Source: Epiperipatus broadwayi | Lineage: Eukaryota > Onychophora > Udeonychophora > Euonychophora > Peripatidae | Direction: 5' to 3' | DNA: 64,000 nt | NCBI GenBank assembly: GCA_028023455.1 | Contig: JAQFVV010006197.1 | Span: forward strand, 16,241,254 to 16,305,253 | Made by a program: the position numbers and the translations under genes | Part shown: positions 21,175 to 32,293 of the stretch, piece by piece | Layout: each line of letters opens with the position of its first letter | Numbering within the stretch: the stretch's first letter is position 1 | The notes under the pieces: generated by a model | Databases searched by the model: none | What the model was told of the DNA's origin: nothing | What the model saw: only the letters and a program-made list of their open reading frames with translations

Positions 21175-22754
21175 CGAAAATTTATTTACAAATTAATTTA
21201 TGATATTTTAATCTTTATTCTGAGCAATGAGCTTAGTGAGTAAAGTAGCATGCTAATAAGAAAAATATTCCAGATTAAATTCTAATTAAGAAAAGTATAA
21301 ACAAAAAAATCTAGTTCATAATATATGATCTATCATTTTCCTCATTGGTGCTCAAATATTATTGGATTCTCAAAAAATGACTAAGCATAAAATAAAATAA
21401 ATAAATTATAGTAAAAAACATAAAGTATACATATATTGCATTATTTATAATTTATATGCAAGCTTTTAGTTAAAAAATAAAACGTTTTGTTGCAATTTTC
21501 TTTTTAAGAAATTGATAATTAATGGCCAAAATATGAAGTAGATAAGTTTTAGAGATAAATTTTTTCTTTGTAAGATAATAATTATAAAAAATTTTTGAAA
21601 TTACTTTTTATATGAATAATTTATCAAGAATCATATATTTCAAAGCAGAAAAAAAATCTTATTCATCATCAAAAATCACAGACTCAACATTGCAGGTATA
21701 TGATGCCTATTAACTATTTTTCCAGCTTAAAATCTGCTTCATACATAAAAAAAACTGAATTAATATGAACTAATTTAACATCAACTTTAAATGCAATCCA
21801 CTCATAATTTATGAGTTTTTTCCTTTTTGTTTCTGCCAAAAGTAATGCAAAACACTAGAAGTTTTTGATCATCATTCATTTAGTTTTAAAGCAAATTTTA
21901 TTGATAATTTAAAAGTAAATATATGAATACATTACTACAAATATTATATAAAAGTAAAAAATAAATTACATATTATATAATTATTTATATTGGTTCAAAA
22001 TATATATAAATATTATTATACTTAAACAAAAAAAAATGGGGAAAATATATTATAATCACACTAAAAAAAAGTGTTAAAATTTGTGGGAATGTGTGAATTT
22101 TAAAAATTATCTAAAAATTATATCTTATATTGTTTAAAAAAAAAAAGAACATTCTTAAACTTATTACAGAAAAAGATAAATATCAAACAGTTATCAGACA
22201 TGCATATTTTCAGGTAATAAGAAAAGACTTCAAATAGTTACATAAGTATTATCATTCATTGAAAAGATGTTGCAAACGAATATGATCTACATTAAAATTT
22301 CTGATTCATCTTTTGTATAATTCTTCTCTGGATATTTTCAAATGTTATGTTATCATCCAGGTTTTATACCTACTCAAAACTTTAATAAATATGTACAATT
22401 GAAAAATTTCTTTAATTTTATATTCTTCTGGTAGTCAAAATCATTAATAATTTTACTTCCAAAGTATTTTTCTTTATTTTCTTTTGCATTAAAGTTTTTG
22501 ATCCATGTATAATCCATATTTCTTGTTTAGAATTTCTGTTGATTTTAGTATTTAGTCACCAATTCTAATGCTTATTATGAATCTGTATATACTAGGTTAA
22601 TTATCCCATATTATGACATTCATTGCTTTTTCTTTGACTTTTTCATTGCTCCATATGTTCAATAAATATGTTTAATGTGAGTGAATATCTTTACCATCAT
22701 ATTATATAAAATATGAACAAAAATTAAATTGGTAACTTGGAAAAATAGGTAATG
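21175..22754. other. AT-rich sequence without assigned gene
   Basis: If the helicase gene keeps the WRN layout, its missing 3' exons (rest of RQC, HRDC) could lie here or in nearby gaps on the - strand, but I found none. The - strand of 22250-22650 has coding-like fragments with frequent stops. Confidence 0.4.
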
Positions 22755-23560
22755 TTATAGGGTAGTTATAGAGAAAAAAATAGTAATAAAAAAGGAGTTA
22801 ATATTGCAGATTGATCTAATTGCAAAAGAATTTGAAATTCTTGGTAAAAACCTTAATTTTATCACTTTTTGTAATAAAAATATAATTATAAATATAATTT
22901 CATCTAAAGAATCTAATAATTTAAATGATGAGCAAAGAGTATGCATTCAGTTAATTTTAAATAAAAGTTTATAAAGTAAAGAAAATCTTAAGAATAAGTT
23001 AATAACTGATGATGCAATTATTTTTCATGAAGACAAAGTTAGCTTCTTTTGCATTTTTATGAAAGAAGATGTTTTTTGGAAAAGTAGATAAAAAAAACTA
23101 AGTAATGATAAATATATTAGTTTACAAAAAGATCATTCTAGCTTAATTAATTAAAAGAAGTTTAATATGTGTTATAAGAAAAGTGAAAAACTTAAAATTT
23201 TTTTAATAGTTTGAAATATTTAGAATGTTATCCAATTTTTAAAATTTACAAAGGTTTTTCTTTTAAGATTTATTTTTGATTATATTGGTAGTACTGTTGA
23301 AGGATTTACTTCCTAAATAATTTTTTAACATTAATAATTTTAAGATGGAAGATAATTGGGTATATAGTAATTTCAATATAGAGAATATGTATCAACCTGT
23401 TAATAGATTAAGCAGTATTCAGGGTCTTATTTCTATGTTGGTTAATAATGGATCTTTATTTGGAAATAAAATTAAAGTTATTAAAGATTTGCTTTTGCTG
23501 TTAAATGATTTTATGTATATGGTAAACTTTATAACATTAAACAATAATGGATAGTGGCAA
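22755..23560 (+). pseudogene. Unrecognised coding-like relic
   Basis: The + strand reads for long stretches with few stops. 22770-22970 gives a Lys/Asn/Ile-rich piece containing NLNDEQRVCIQLILNKS. 23345-23554 is an open frame of 69 codons containing SSIQGLISMLVNNGSLFG. Composition follows the AT-rich background but has amphipathic helices. I do not recognise the family; a relic of a mobile element or integrated virus is possible but unproven. Confidence 0.3.
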
Positions 23561-23920
23561 TATTAATTCACTTTTAATTTGTATAATTTATATTAATTAT
23601 TTGAAAAAGAGAAATGTTAATTAAGAATATATATATTTAAAATTATTTGTTAGGTGTATACTTGATTATTTGTTGTACAAAATGATAAACTGGAAATTAT
23701 TATTCTATATAATATTATTATTATTATTCAATTAAAGCTTTTACATTTATTAATGATAAAAAAATTTTAAAAATATTTTCTTGATATGTAGTAATTATGT
23801 TAAAAGTAAGGATTTATTATTAGAGTTGATAGCTATAGCTATTGAAGAAGTTTTTGTTCTAGAGAAAAGAAATTAAATAGTTATAGTTTTGTTAAAACAA
23901 AAATTTATAAAGACTACATT

Positions 23921-24209
23921 ATTTGAATACAAATATAATTTAGATACCTGCAGTTTAGATGTAAGTATGGGGGATTTGAACACTGACGAAAGCTCCCTTC
24001 AGCTAGCCACTTTATCTTATATAACTGATACACATGACTACACATATGCAAAAAAGATAAATGATCTCCAATATACGAATTGTGAGTACTGGTTCGCATG
24101 AAATACATATATTGGAGATCATTTATCTTTTACACATGTGTGGTTATGTATATCGATTATATAAGATAGAATGAAAAACTGAGGGGAGCTTGAAAGTTTG
24201 TATTCAAAT
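23921..24209. repeat. 290-bp imperfect palindrome
   Basis: The outer ends ATTTGAATACAAA and TTTGTATTCAAAT and the inner arms (GATAAATGATCTCCAATATA and its complement at 24109-24130) pair across a loop of about 30 bp. Between them the arms pair with mismatches and small indels. Open frames seen on both strands are a by-product of the symmetry. It is probably a palindromic MITE. Confidence 0.8.
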
Positions 24210-24976
24210 GTTCTATAAATATTACATTCTGATAAACTATTTTAGAACATTTTGCTTAATAAAAATTATAGTAGTGACAATAATAATTTTAAATGTTAGT
24301 ATAAAAGAAAAATAATTTTATTTCATTGCCTTTTAAATTGTCATTTTATAAGCTTTTAAGAAGTAATCATAAGATATTTAATAATAAGAAAATAGCATGG
24401 AGGAAGGATGTTTTCTAAATAAATTATTGAATAAAACAAAAAAGAAAATTAACACAAATAACCATTCCTGAAGTTGTTTATATTATTCTTTCATAAGAAA
24501 TTATATATAGGTCACAACAATTTTGGCTTAAAGGAAAGATTTAGTATTCATAAAAGTAAAGAATAAATATTTTAGTTCTGCGTTATATATTTATGAAAAA
24601 AATACAGGCTGATTAAGCAAGCTAAGAATATTTTCTTGGGAAAAAAAATTTAAAAATCTTTTTTAAAAAAGATTCATGATTCTATTAAATTTAAAAGTTC
24701 ATTTAATTTTAAAGATAATTAGAATGTGAATTTGAATTATGGCAAGATAGGATAGTATATATTATTTGTGTTGTGATACTTCACACTTAAGATGTTTGCT
24801 TTGACTGGAAAACTATTAGTAGTGGATTTATAATTTACTTTTGGCTAGTGAATTAATTGTGAACTGACTATACTTAATCTATTAATATATAGTCAAAAAT
24901 GGAAATCAATGAAGTCCATTATACTGTTTTTTCATATAAATTATAAATAAAAAAATGTATAACTGCTATATATATA
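24210..24976. other. AT-rich spacer
   Basis: No gene or repeat recognised. Short coding-like fragments on the + strand around 24380-24700 are broken by stops. Confidence 0.5.
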
Positions 24977-25034
24977 TTGAACCGGATACTTTATCCGCTT
25001 CAAGTTTCATTGCACAATGTTGGGTGCCAAAATT

Positions 25035-28000
25035 TTAATAATTATTGTACTGGTCACTTCTTCACATCTTTTGATCACCAAGGATGTGTCACTAGATCAC
25101 TAACTACCTAGAAAATTTAACTTACAGTGATCAAGGGGTAATGACCAGTACAAATTTATTTAAATTTTAACACTGCCAACGTAGGGCTTCCAAGTTTAAA
25201 ACCCATGTGAGATTTTGTTCAGACAATTGAGAAATATTTCATGTGTGAGAAGCAAGATTTAAGTATTGGGGATCAGTTTGTGCTAATTGGTAAATATTGT
25301 TGGTGTAGTTTGAAGTAGGGGGTTCATCTTTTTCAAATGAATAATTAATAAACAGTGAAATAGCATTTTTCTTTTGCATTTTTTTTTGAACGAAGAGAAA
25401 AGAGATAAATAAATATTGTACTTATATATTTTAAAGTAAAAAATTTTAAAAGTTAAGAAATATAAAAATATTGGATTTAATCTTGTGTCGAAAAATGGAA
25501 GTCAAGGAAGAATTTGGTAGTGGGGTAGTCTTGAAGAAAGCCCTGTTTCTTTTTAAAATCCTCAAATAGAAAAAGAAGTATCAGATATCCAGATGATGAT
25601 GGATATGATGAAAGCCAAAAGAAGAGAAATAAAACAAGAGTTACTGGAAATGAAACAAAGTCAGCAGGCAATGAAGGAAGAAAATAGAGAAATGTTGGAA
25701 GAGTTTAAAATGGAAATGAGACAAGAAGCAATGGAAAAAGTAGAGAAAAATCAGGAAGCTAAAGAAACCATAGAAAGAAATCTGAGTAAAGAAATTCAAG
25801 AAATTGAGATAGAAGAAAGGTGAACATTAAAGATAAAAAATGAGTTTCTATAAGAGACCAAAAATGAGTTGACTAAAGAAACTGTTCGTTTTGAACGTGG
25901 ATCTAAAACAAAGAAAATGTTGGAAAAAAGATTAAGGAATATGATCTTAAAGCAGAAACCAAAGCTATTTATAGAGCAATCTTCTCTAAAGCATTCAAAA
26001 AGACTGTAGAAAATAGATTCTTTCCATTCACTGTTATCAATGTGATCAATAAGAAAATGAGACACTTCGAAAAATGTGTTTTGCTCAGCAAAAGGTCTTC
26101 AGATATACAAGGTAGAACATAAAACAGAACATGAAAGGGACAAGACAAAAATGTATAAGCAAAAAAAAAAGACAAAAAGGGAAAAGTAACCTATATCAGA
26201 GAACAAGTGAAAAGAAAAAAAGAACCGCCTGACAAAGGTTAAGGGGTTTAGCTTCTAGTAATCGGATTTTTTTGTAAAAAAAAAAAGAATTTGTTTATAA
26301 AATTATAAGAATGAAGAAAATTATGCTAATAAAATAAAATGTTTTAGTAGCCAAAGCACAGGGCAAATGTTGAGCCAGGTTTCTGGTTTTTTTGTTTAAA
26401 GATTTTAAAAAATAGCAAAGAAATGCTTTTATTTTTTTTTGTAGCGTGATGATGGAGCAGTTGAACCAGATGCTTTATCCGCTTCGAAAGTTTCATCATG
26501 CAATTAAAACTAACTTTTGTTTTTATAAAGAGCTTTGTTTGAAAGATTTATATGTCATAGCACACATATACAGCTATAGTTTAAAATTCCCTAATTTTAC
26601 ATTTTAGTTTAAAAATAAATTTCTTTTGATTTTTTGATTTTTTTTTTTATCTATTTTTAAAAACATTCTAACTTTAAAAAAGTTTTAATCTTTTAAAGAA
26701 AAGCATTTCAATTTTGAAAGTTTTGATTGCATTCCTGGGTCTTTTAATTTTTTTTTTTATTGTAATCTATTTTTAATTTATTTGTAAAAAGAAAGCTGAG
26801 ATTCAAATTTGCATTTATTTTTTTTAAAATTAATTTTGTATAAGATAGAAACCCTGATCAGATTTTTAATCAAGATTAAGTCTAAGACAGGGATTTGTCC
26901 TGGGCAAAAACTTCTAATTAAAGAGGATGTGGGAGATAAGAGTGCACATAAATAGCCGTGGGATTTTGGACTAATTATTATTCAGCTATTCATTTTTATT
27001 CCGCTTGTTGAATATGGATTCAGCTTTTAGTACACTAATAGTGATACCTATTCGAATTGTCATGCTGCCATAGATTGCTGTCTGCATCTAGGTACAGCCA
27101 TAGAGAATATTACCTTTTGCTATCTGCTATTAAGAAATTCTACTGAAATTATATTACTAATTTCCATTTGCTAAATAGAATCATCTCTGCAAAATGCCAA
27201 AACTATACGCTAAGCAGAATCTTATCTACAACATGCAATGCTAAATCAATCTAAAGGTGGACCCTGGATCCTGAGCTGTTCCTTCAAAGATCATGCCGTA
27301 AAAGCTTAAACAAGAACTGATCCAGTGCTTGCCTCCAGACTCCAGACATATAATAAAAACCCTAATCTTAGAACTTTCAAGTGAAATAAACTATGTGTGC
27401 TGCTGAAAGACATCCGCTGAACCTAAACTTATGCCTCGAGGTAAAAAGTTTTCATATTCTAACCAGGGTTTAAATCTGTTAAAGTCTTAGCTTAATCGTA
27501 TATTCCTTCAATATTTTAATTATTTTCTATATTTACTTATTAGTTAAAATCCTTATTGGGATCTTAGTTTTAAGATTTCATATTTTTAACTTATTTATCT
27601 GAGAGTGTATTGCGAGTTTATATTTGATATGCTTTGTATTCTTTCCTCTTTTTATATTACTAACCCTTTGTAATTTTCTTAACTCACCAGTCCCTTTTTG
27701 TTATACTTTAATTCATTCAGCTAAGTTTGGTTTGCGTTTCCTACAGTCTGTAAATATTTTGGCTGGCGGTTTATCGAGTGCATTGTCCTGTTTTGCCTAA
27801 ATCAGAGATTTTGTTTTCTTCTCTTTAAGATTATGTAAATCGTAGTCTTTTCTTGTTCTATTTTTATTTTCCTGTATTTGGATTAACCTTGATTACCTTG
27901 AATGTGGTTTATCATGAGTTGTTCTGCAGACATATGACACTCTTGGTCCCAATGCTTTATTCCAGAACAAGAAAAGCTCGCCTTCACTGTTTCATTGTAT

Positions 28001-28461
28001 TCCTTACAAGACCGCTTTATTTTTGAAATCTCTAAATAAGGGAAACTGGAATTAGTTTTTATAAATCACTAGCAAGAAGATAGTAAAAATTCCTCTTTAA
28101 ATCATAGGTGAGAAACGAACTTATCTGCCAAGGTATACTCTTGTACTCTCTCTGATAAATACGCTAGAAGAATCTAGATCAAACCTTGTATTTTTATTTA
28201 CTTGGAATTTACTTTCTTTCTGAATTTAATAAACTTTAAAATTATTTAGAATTATTTTGGCTAATGTTTGTCTTTGGTTCTTTTCTCAAATGTCTTAACA
28301 ATCTTAAAGATCTCTTTTTCTCCTGGGTCTAGTTGGTGGCATTTATCATCACCATTAACTTTTGATCACAATAAATTAAATTTTCTAAATAGTTAGTGAC
28401 CTAGTGGCACCCTCGGTGATTAAGGGGAAGTGAGGAAGTGACTGGTACAATATTAATAATT
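25035..28461. mobile_element. 3.4-kb unit with inverted ends and gag-like frame
   Basis: 25035-25118 and 28371-28461 are inverted copies at roughly 80% identity (TTGTACTGGTCACTTC outermost, TAGTTAGTGA-type inside). The left end also folds on itself (25043-25078 with 25126-25155). Inside are a coiled-coil frame (25593-25823) like retrotransposon gag and a less AT-rich 26460-28330 section with AATAAA signals that resembles an LTR. A 35-bp direct repeat (24977-25010 and 26461-26497, TTTATCCGCTTC core) crosses the left boundary. Most likely a composite of nested relics. Confidence 0.5.
25593..25823 (+). pseudogene. Coiled-coil, gag-like fragment
   Basis: 76 codons, almost entirely Lys/Glu/Met/Gln heptad sequence (KQELLEMKQSQQAMKEENRE and onward), with similar sequence continuing to about 26,060 after stops. 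It resembles the gag-side coiled coil at 36,300-37,150 in the Ty3/gypsy element of this window. It has no zinc knuckle or protease, and low complexity makes any family call weak. Confidence 0.4.
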
Positions 28462-28556
28462 ATATATAAAAAATCTTTTTTGTCACATAGTTTTATCCCT
28501 TTATCAAATGTTAAACATCTATTTTAACATTATTGTTTAATATTTGATAAAGACAT

Positions 28557-28693
28557 AAAACTATGGGTCGAAGTCTTGCATTGGTGGTCGAGAGGTGAGC
28601 GTGACTGCCTTGCACTTGCAGTCAATTGCCCGGGTTGCGGGTTCGCATCCCGGCCGATGCTATGACACTTAAAAAAAAAAACTATGGGTCGAA
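28557..28693 (+). mobile_element. tRNA-derived SINE with 16-bp target duplication
   Basis: AAAACTATGGGTCGAA stands at 28557-28572 and again at 28678-28693, directly enclosing a tRNA-like body and an A-rich tail. This is the signature of LINE-mediated retroposition. The insert split one arm of the palindromic MITE. The intact duplication shows it is relatively recent. Confidence 0.92.
28578..28660 (+). tRNA. tRNA-like head of the SINE (not a working tRNA gene)
   Basis: GCATTGG and CCGATGC form a 7-bp acceptor stem, as in animal tRNA-Gly. Box A (TGGTCGAGAGGT) and box B (GGTTCGCATCC) are close to the pol III consensus. The anticodon arm CTGCC-TTGCACT-TGCAG would read GCA with one mismatch. The region between anticodon and T arms is too long for a class I tRNA, and the T stem has a mismatch. 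The downstream A tail and the flanking duplication argue for a SINE. Confidence 0.7.
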
Positions 28694-28832
28694 AAAACTT
28701 TTTATGTATAATTATTAATATATAATACAAAGAAAATGTCTGTTAATATTTATTATTTTTAATTACTATATATATATGATATTTTTGTTGCTATAATTAA
28801 TACATATATATAACACTGTATAATACTATACA

Positions 28833-29160
28833 TTAACTCTTTTACTGTTAGGTTCAAGTAAACTCGAGTATGGCTTTAACTCGCTCTAAAACCGGCAATT
28901 TTTACATTATTGTAGTGAATTTACACTCATTTTAAAGCTTAAAACGTACTGTAAGATGCTGCCCTCTCTAGAATTATTTTATAAGTAAAAAATCAATAAT
29001 ATTTAAATTTGAAGCTACAACTATGGGAGAAAGCAGACTTTCCTAGATGCTGATTGGTTGGTTCTCATTTTGAACAAAAGGGAGTGCCTGTCAATAATTT
29101 TCACCGCTCCAATTTCTTTATTTTGATTTTGAAAACGAAAATGAATGTTTTAGAGTGGTT
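28833..29160. mobile_element. Possible piggyBac-like end
   Basis: TTAACTCTTTTACTGTTAGG fits the TTAA plus C-rich start seen in piggyBac-type elements, and similar starts occur at 41269 and 57535. The next 300 bp are less AT-rich than the surroundings. I could not find the matching right end, so this is tentative. Confidence 0.3.
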
Positions 29161-30702
29161 TTTTTTGGTATTTTTTTTTATATAATATAAATTATTTTGA
29201 TAAAATATGCTGAAAATAAAATTATTGTAGACAAATAGTTAAGATTTTAGTAAAAATTATTTACTTTTATACAAACGTAAATTGAGAAAGAAAATCAATA
29301 AATGTACGCAACATTTTCTAATAGGTTACAAATGTTCTTTTTAGGTTCTCCACTATAAAATATTTTTATAATTATAAATAGAAATATATTTTTTTGAAAA
29401 AACTTTCGTTCACTTTCATATTCTGACAAATTATTAATTTGCTTTTTACAAACAAAACTAAAACGAATATAATATTAAAAGATGAATATATTTTTACTGC
29501 TGATTCTGTAATTGACCAATCAAAAGTTTAGAGTTTTAACTTACTTGACTAAGCAGATTTTTGTATGAAAAACAGGTTAATTGTTAGTCATATAATCTGA
29601 TTTAAAATAATTATCTTCATACTTTTAAATTGTCTTAAATAAAATTGTTTATTCATAACTATTTTATTTCAAATATATTTCCATTTGCAAGTATAAAAAT
29701 TCTGAACAATGTAAAAATAAATCTCACCATTAGAGAAAAAATTTCAAATTTTCTATATAACAAATATAGAAGAAAAAAAGTAATAACAGTAAATATCAAT
29801 ACATCATCATTTGACTTTTTCAGCTTACACCAACAGATGGTGCTAAAAAGGGGAGAAAAGAAGGAGGAGAATGCATATTGATAAGAAAAAAATACAATGT
29901 CGAGGTTGATAAAATAACTAAAGACATGTTTATATTTAGGAATATGAATAACATGATGTGGGTAAAGATAGAATGATCTATAGAGAATATAACAATAGAA
30001 AATATTTTTTTGTGGAAGATGCTTGGAAATAGTTACAAGAAACATGTTTTATACAAGAAAAAATAGTTTTGTTAACAGTGGTAGAAAGACATCTGAGGGA
30101 TGAAGAAGAACCACATCATCAGAAATGTGAAAGAAAGAAATGATTAGATGTGATTAAGGTAGAAAGGAGAGAGATAAAAGTTATTAAGAAGAACCAACAT
30201 TTTAAAAAAAAAATGTAAAGAGCACATGTGGGTCAAACTGAAATTGGGTAAAAGAATATATATATTTAACAGAAATGAGGAGGATGTAAAAAAAAGAGTA
30301 GAATGAAAGAATTTGGGAATGTTTATATAGTTTAAAGAAAAGAGCAATCCAACACTGATAATAGAGACAATAATAAATAAAGCAATTATACACAGCCACA
30401 CATAATTAACTATGTGTAACTGAATGGACCAAGCAAACTATAAATAAGCTATGGGAACCTTTGCTGGTAATCACCCTCAATAAGCATAAAATAATAAATC
30501 ATTTGTAATAAAGAAAAGAAAAAAAAAATAGCAAATAATCAACCATATAATCATCTCTTAAAAATGCATTTTAAAATATTTTATCATATATCTAATCATC
30601 ATCAAGACAGATGACAGTTGTGAGATAATATTATTAAAAAGCAATCAATCAATACTTCTCATTGCGAGCACACACTTAAGCACTAAAATAACTAAAACTA
30701 AG
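29161..30702. other. AT-rich sequence without assigned gene
   Basis: Open frames on the - strand here (for example 29659-30045) consist of Phe/Ile/Tyr/Leu-rich translation of AT-rich DNA with no family features. No exon, element or RNA is recognised. Confidence 0.55.
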
Positions 30703-30894
30703 CATTCTGAGATCATTATATCAATCCTTATTATCATTAAGTTTTCTTTGATTTTAAATAACCGAATTTCAATAAAAGATTATTTAGTGATTTTAAATCA
30801 TTCTGAGATCATTATATCAATCCTTATTATCCTTAAGTTTTCTTTGGTTTTAAATAACTGAATTTCAATACAAGATTATTTAGTGATTTTAAAT
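30703..30894. repeat. 96-bp tandem duplication
   Basis: Copies 30703-30798 and 30799-30894 both start CATTCTGAGATCATTATATC and differ at only a few bases. It lies just downstream of the helicase exon at 31094-31195 (on its - strand), inside the next intron. Confidence 0.93.
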
Positions 30895-31093
30895 TTGCTA
30901 ATTTTTAAGTCTAGATTAAGTCTTATGAATTCCTCTTTACATATAATTAAAATTATTTTAATTTACTATACCATTATTAGTGTTTTGGAGTTTTTTTCCC
31001 ACTTTACACATACTTTATCCTAAATAATCTAGTTTTGGAACAATTTCATATATATCATAAATTAATAAAACAGTTAATAACTTTTAATCTTAC

Positions 31094-31195
31094 CTTCTCC
31101 GACACTTTGTTGTTTTCAAGTACTGCTCCATTTTAGCCATCATTTTAATTTTATGATCACGAAATTTCTGATTCGTAATATCTTTGATAAAAAAT
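31094..31195 (-). CDS. WRN: WRN-like RecQ helicase exon: start of zinc/RQC region
   Basis: 102 bp on the - strand, entered in phase 2 after TTTAAG and left at AGAAG|GTAAGA in phase 2. It encodes FFIKDITNQKFRDHKIKMMAKMEQYLKTTKCRRR in two overlapping halves: FRDHKIKMMAKMEQYL and KTTKCRRR. Vertebrate WRN has an almost colinear stretch (FRLYKLKMMAKMEKYL, then CRRQ) right after helicase motif VI, and its Cys is the first zinc ligand of the RecQ zinc subdomain. The join to the exon at 44809-44917 is exact in phase. Later exons with the other zinc ligands were not found. Confidence 0.92.
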
Positions 31196-32293
31196 CTTAA
31201 ATAGTTAAATAAATAATTTATTAAAAAATTAAGTAAAATTTAAATTAAATAAAATTTAAAACAGTGGTTAAATAAAATTTATTTATGTAACATTATATTC
31301 TTTATTTTTTTTTCATATAACATTGAATCATGGCATAAAATATGATTTTATGATGAGCTAATATAAAAATTTCACATTCTGTACTAATATAAAGTAATGA
31401 AACAAAAATTACATTAAATAATCTTAAAACAATTAAGATTATTCAATGATGAAGGAATAAAATTATGGGTAAATGTATAATTGCCACATGATAATATTAA
31501 TAGAATTATGATGGCAATTTATTTCCTTTGATGCATCTTTACTTTAAAAGTGAAGATAATAATTATAATAGAAAAAAAAATGACAGAAGATTAAAATTGA
31601 AAACTTTAATTGGTTGACAATGAGCAGAATTTATCAATATAAAAGCACAAAATTTCCTAATTATATTTGGAAGAAATCTGAGGGAAAAAGATTTGTTGAC
31701 TATTATATAATGAAATCCAAAATATTTGATTTTCAAATATAAGATTAATGACTAAATGTTTCAAGCAACAAAATATGCAAGAATTATTTGAATGATTATT
31801 TCACTGCTGAATTCTCAAAAAAACATTGATAATGATAAAGTTATATTAATAAAAAGTTAAAATTGCCATCTTATGAGAAATAACATCCCAGCATTAAAAA
31901 AAGTTCTTATAACTTGCAAATCCCATTCTATATAAATTAAAAAATTAGAAATCAGAACTGTTTATTTATGTGAATTGTCAAGATTATTGCAAAAAAAAAA
32001 TTAAAGTTTTACATTAATTATTCAATCACAAACTTATGGATATAAAATATTTATGATTTATCGAGATTATTCTTAATATAAAATGAAACTCAAAAAGATA
32101 TTTCATAAATATTTATGTGTGCTAAAATAAACATAAGTTATTGCACTTCCCTTGAAATGATGATTATTAGTTATTGTTAATTAAGGAATTATGAAAATAG
32201 TAAATATAATAATTACATAGTCTTATTTACACAATAACCTACATTGATAATTATCATAATCTGTACTTATGTATAATATATATATATATATAT

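Larger units (their letters stand above)
28455..28728. mobile_element. Palindromic MITE split by a SINE
   Basis: The left arm 28455-28515 (AATAATTATATATAAAAAATC, then CATAGTTTTAT..CTTTATCAAA) is the inverted complement of the right arm, which resumes after the SINE and ends AACTTTTTATGTATAATTATT. The inner parts (28485-28515 with 28531-28563) pair around a 15-bp loop. Its ends resemble the TGTATGATTATTATT repeats at 9541 and 12086, so it may be the same family. Confidence 0.65.

Noticed and set aside
28578-28660. Functional tRNA gene (Cys GCA or Gly-like)
   Set aside because: Mismatches in the anticodon and T stems, extra bases between arms, an A-rich tail and a 16-bp target duplication show a retroposed SINE.
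29659-30045. 128-codon - strand open frame
   Set aside because: Phe/Ile/Tyr/Leu-rich translation of AT-rich DNA with no domain pattern and no splice context.
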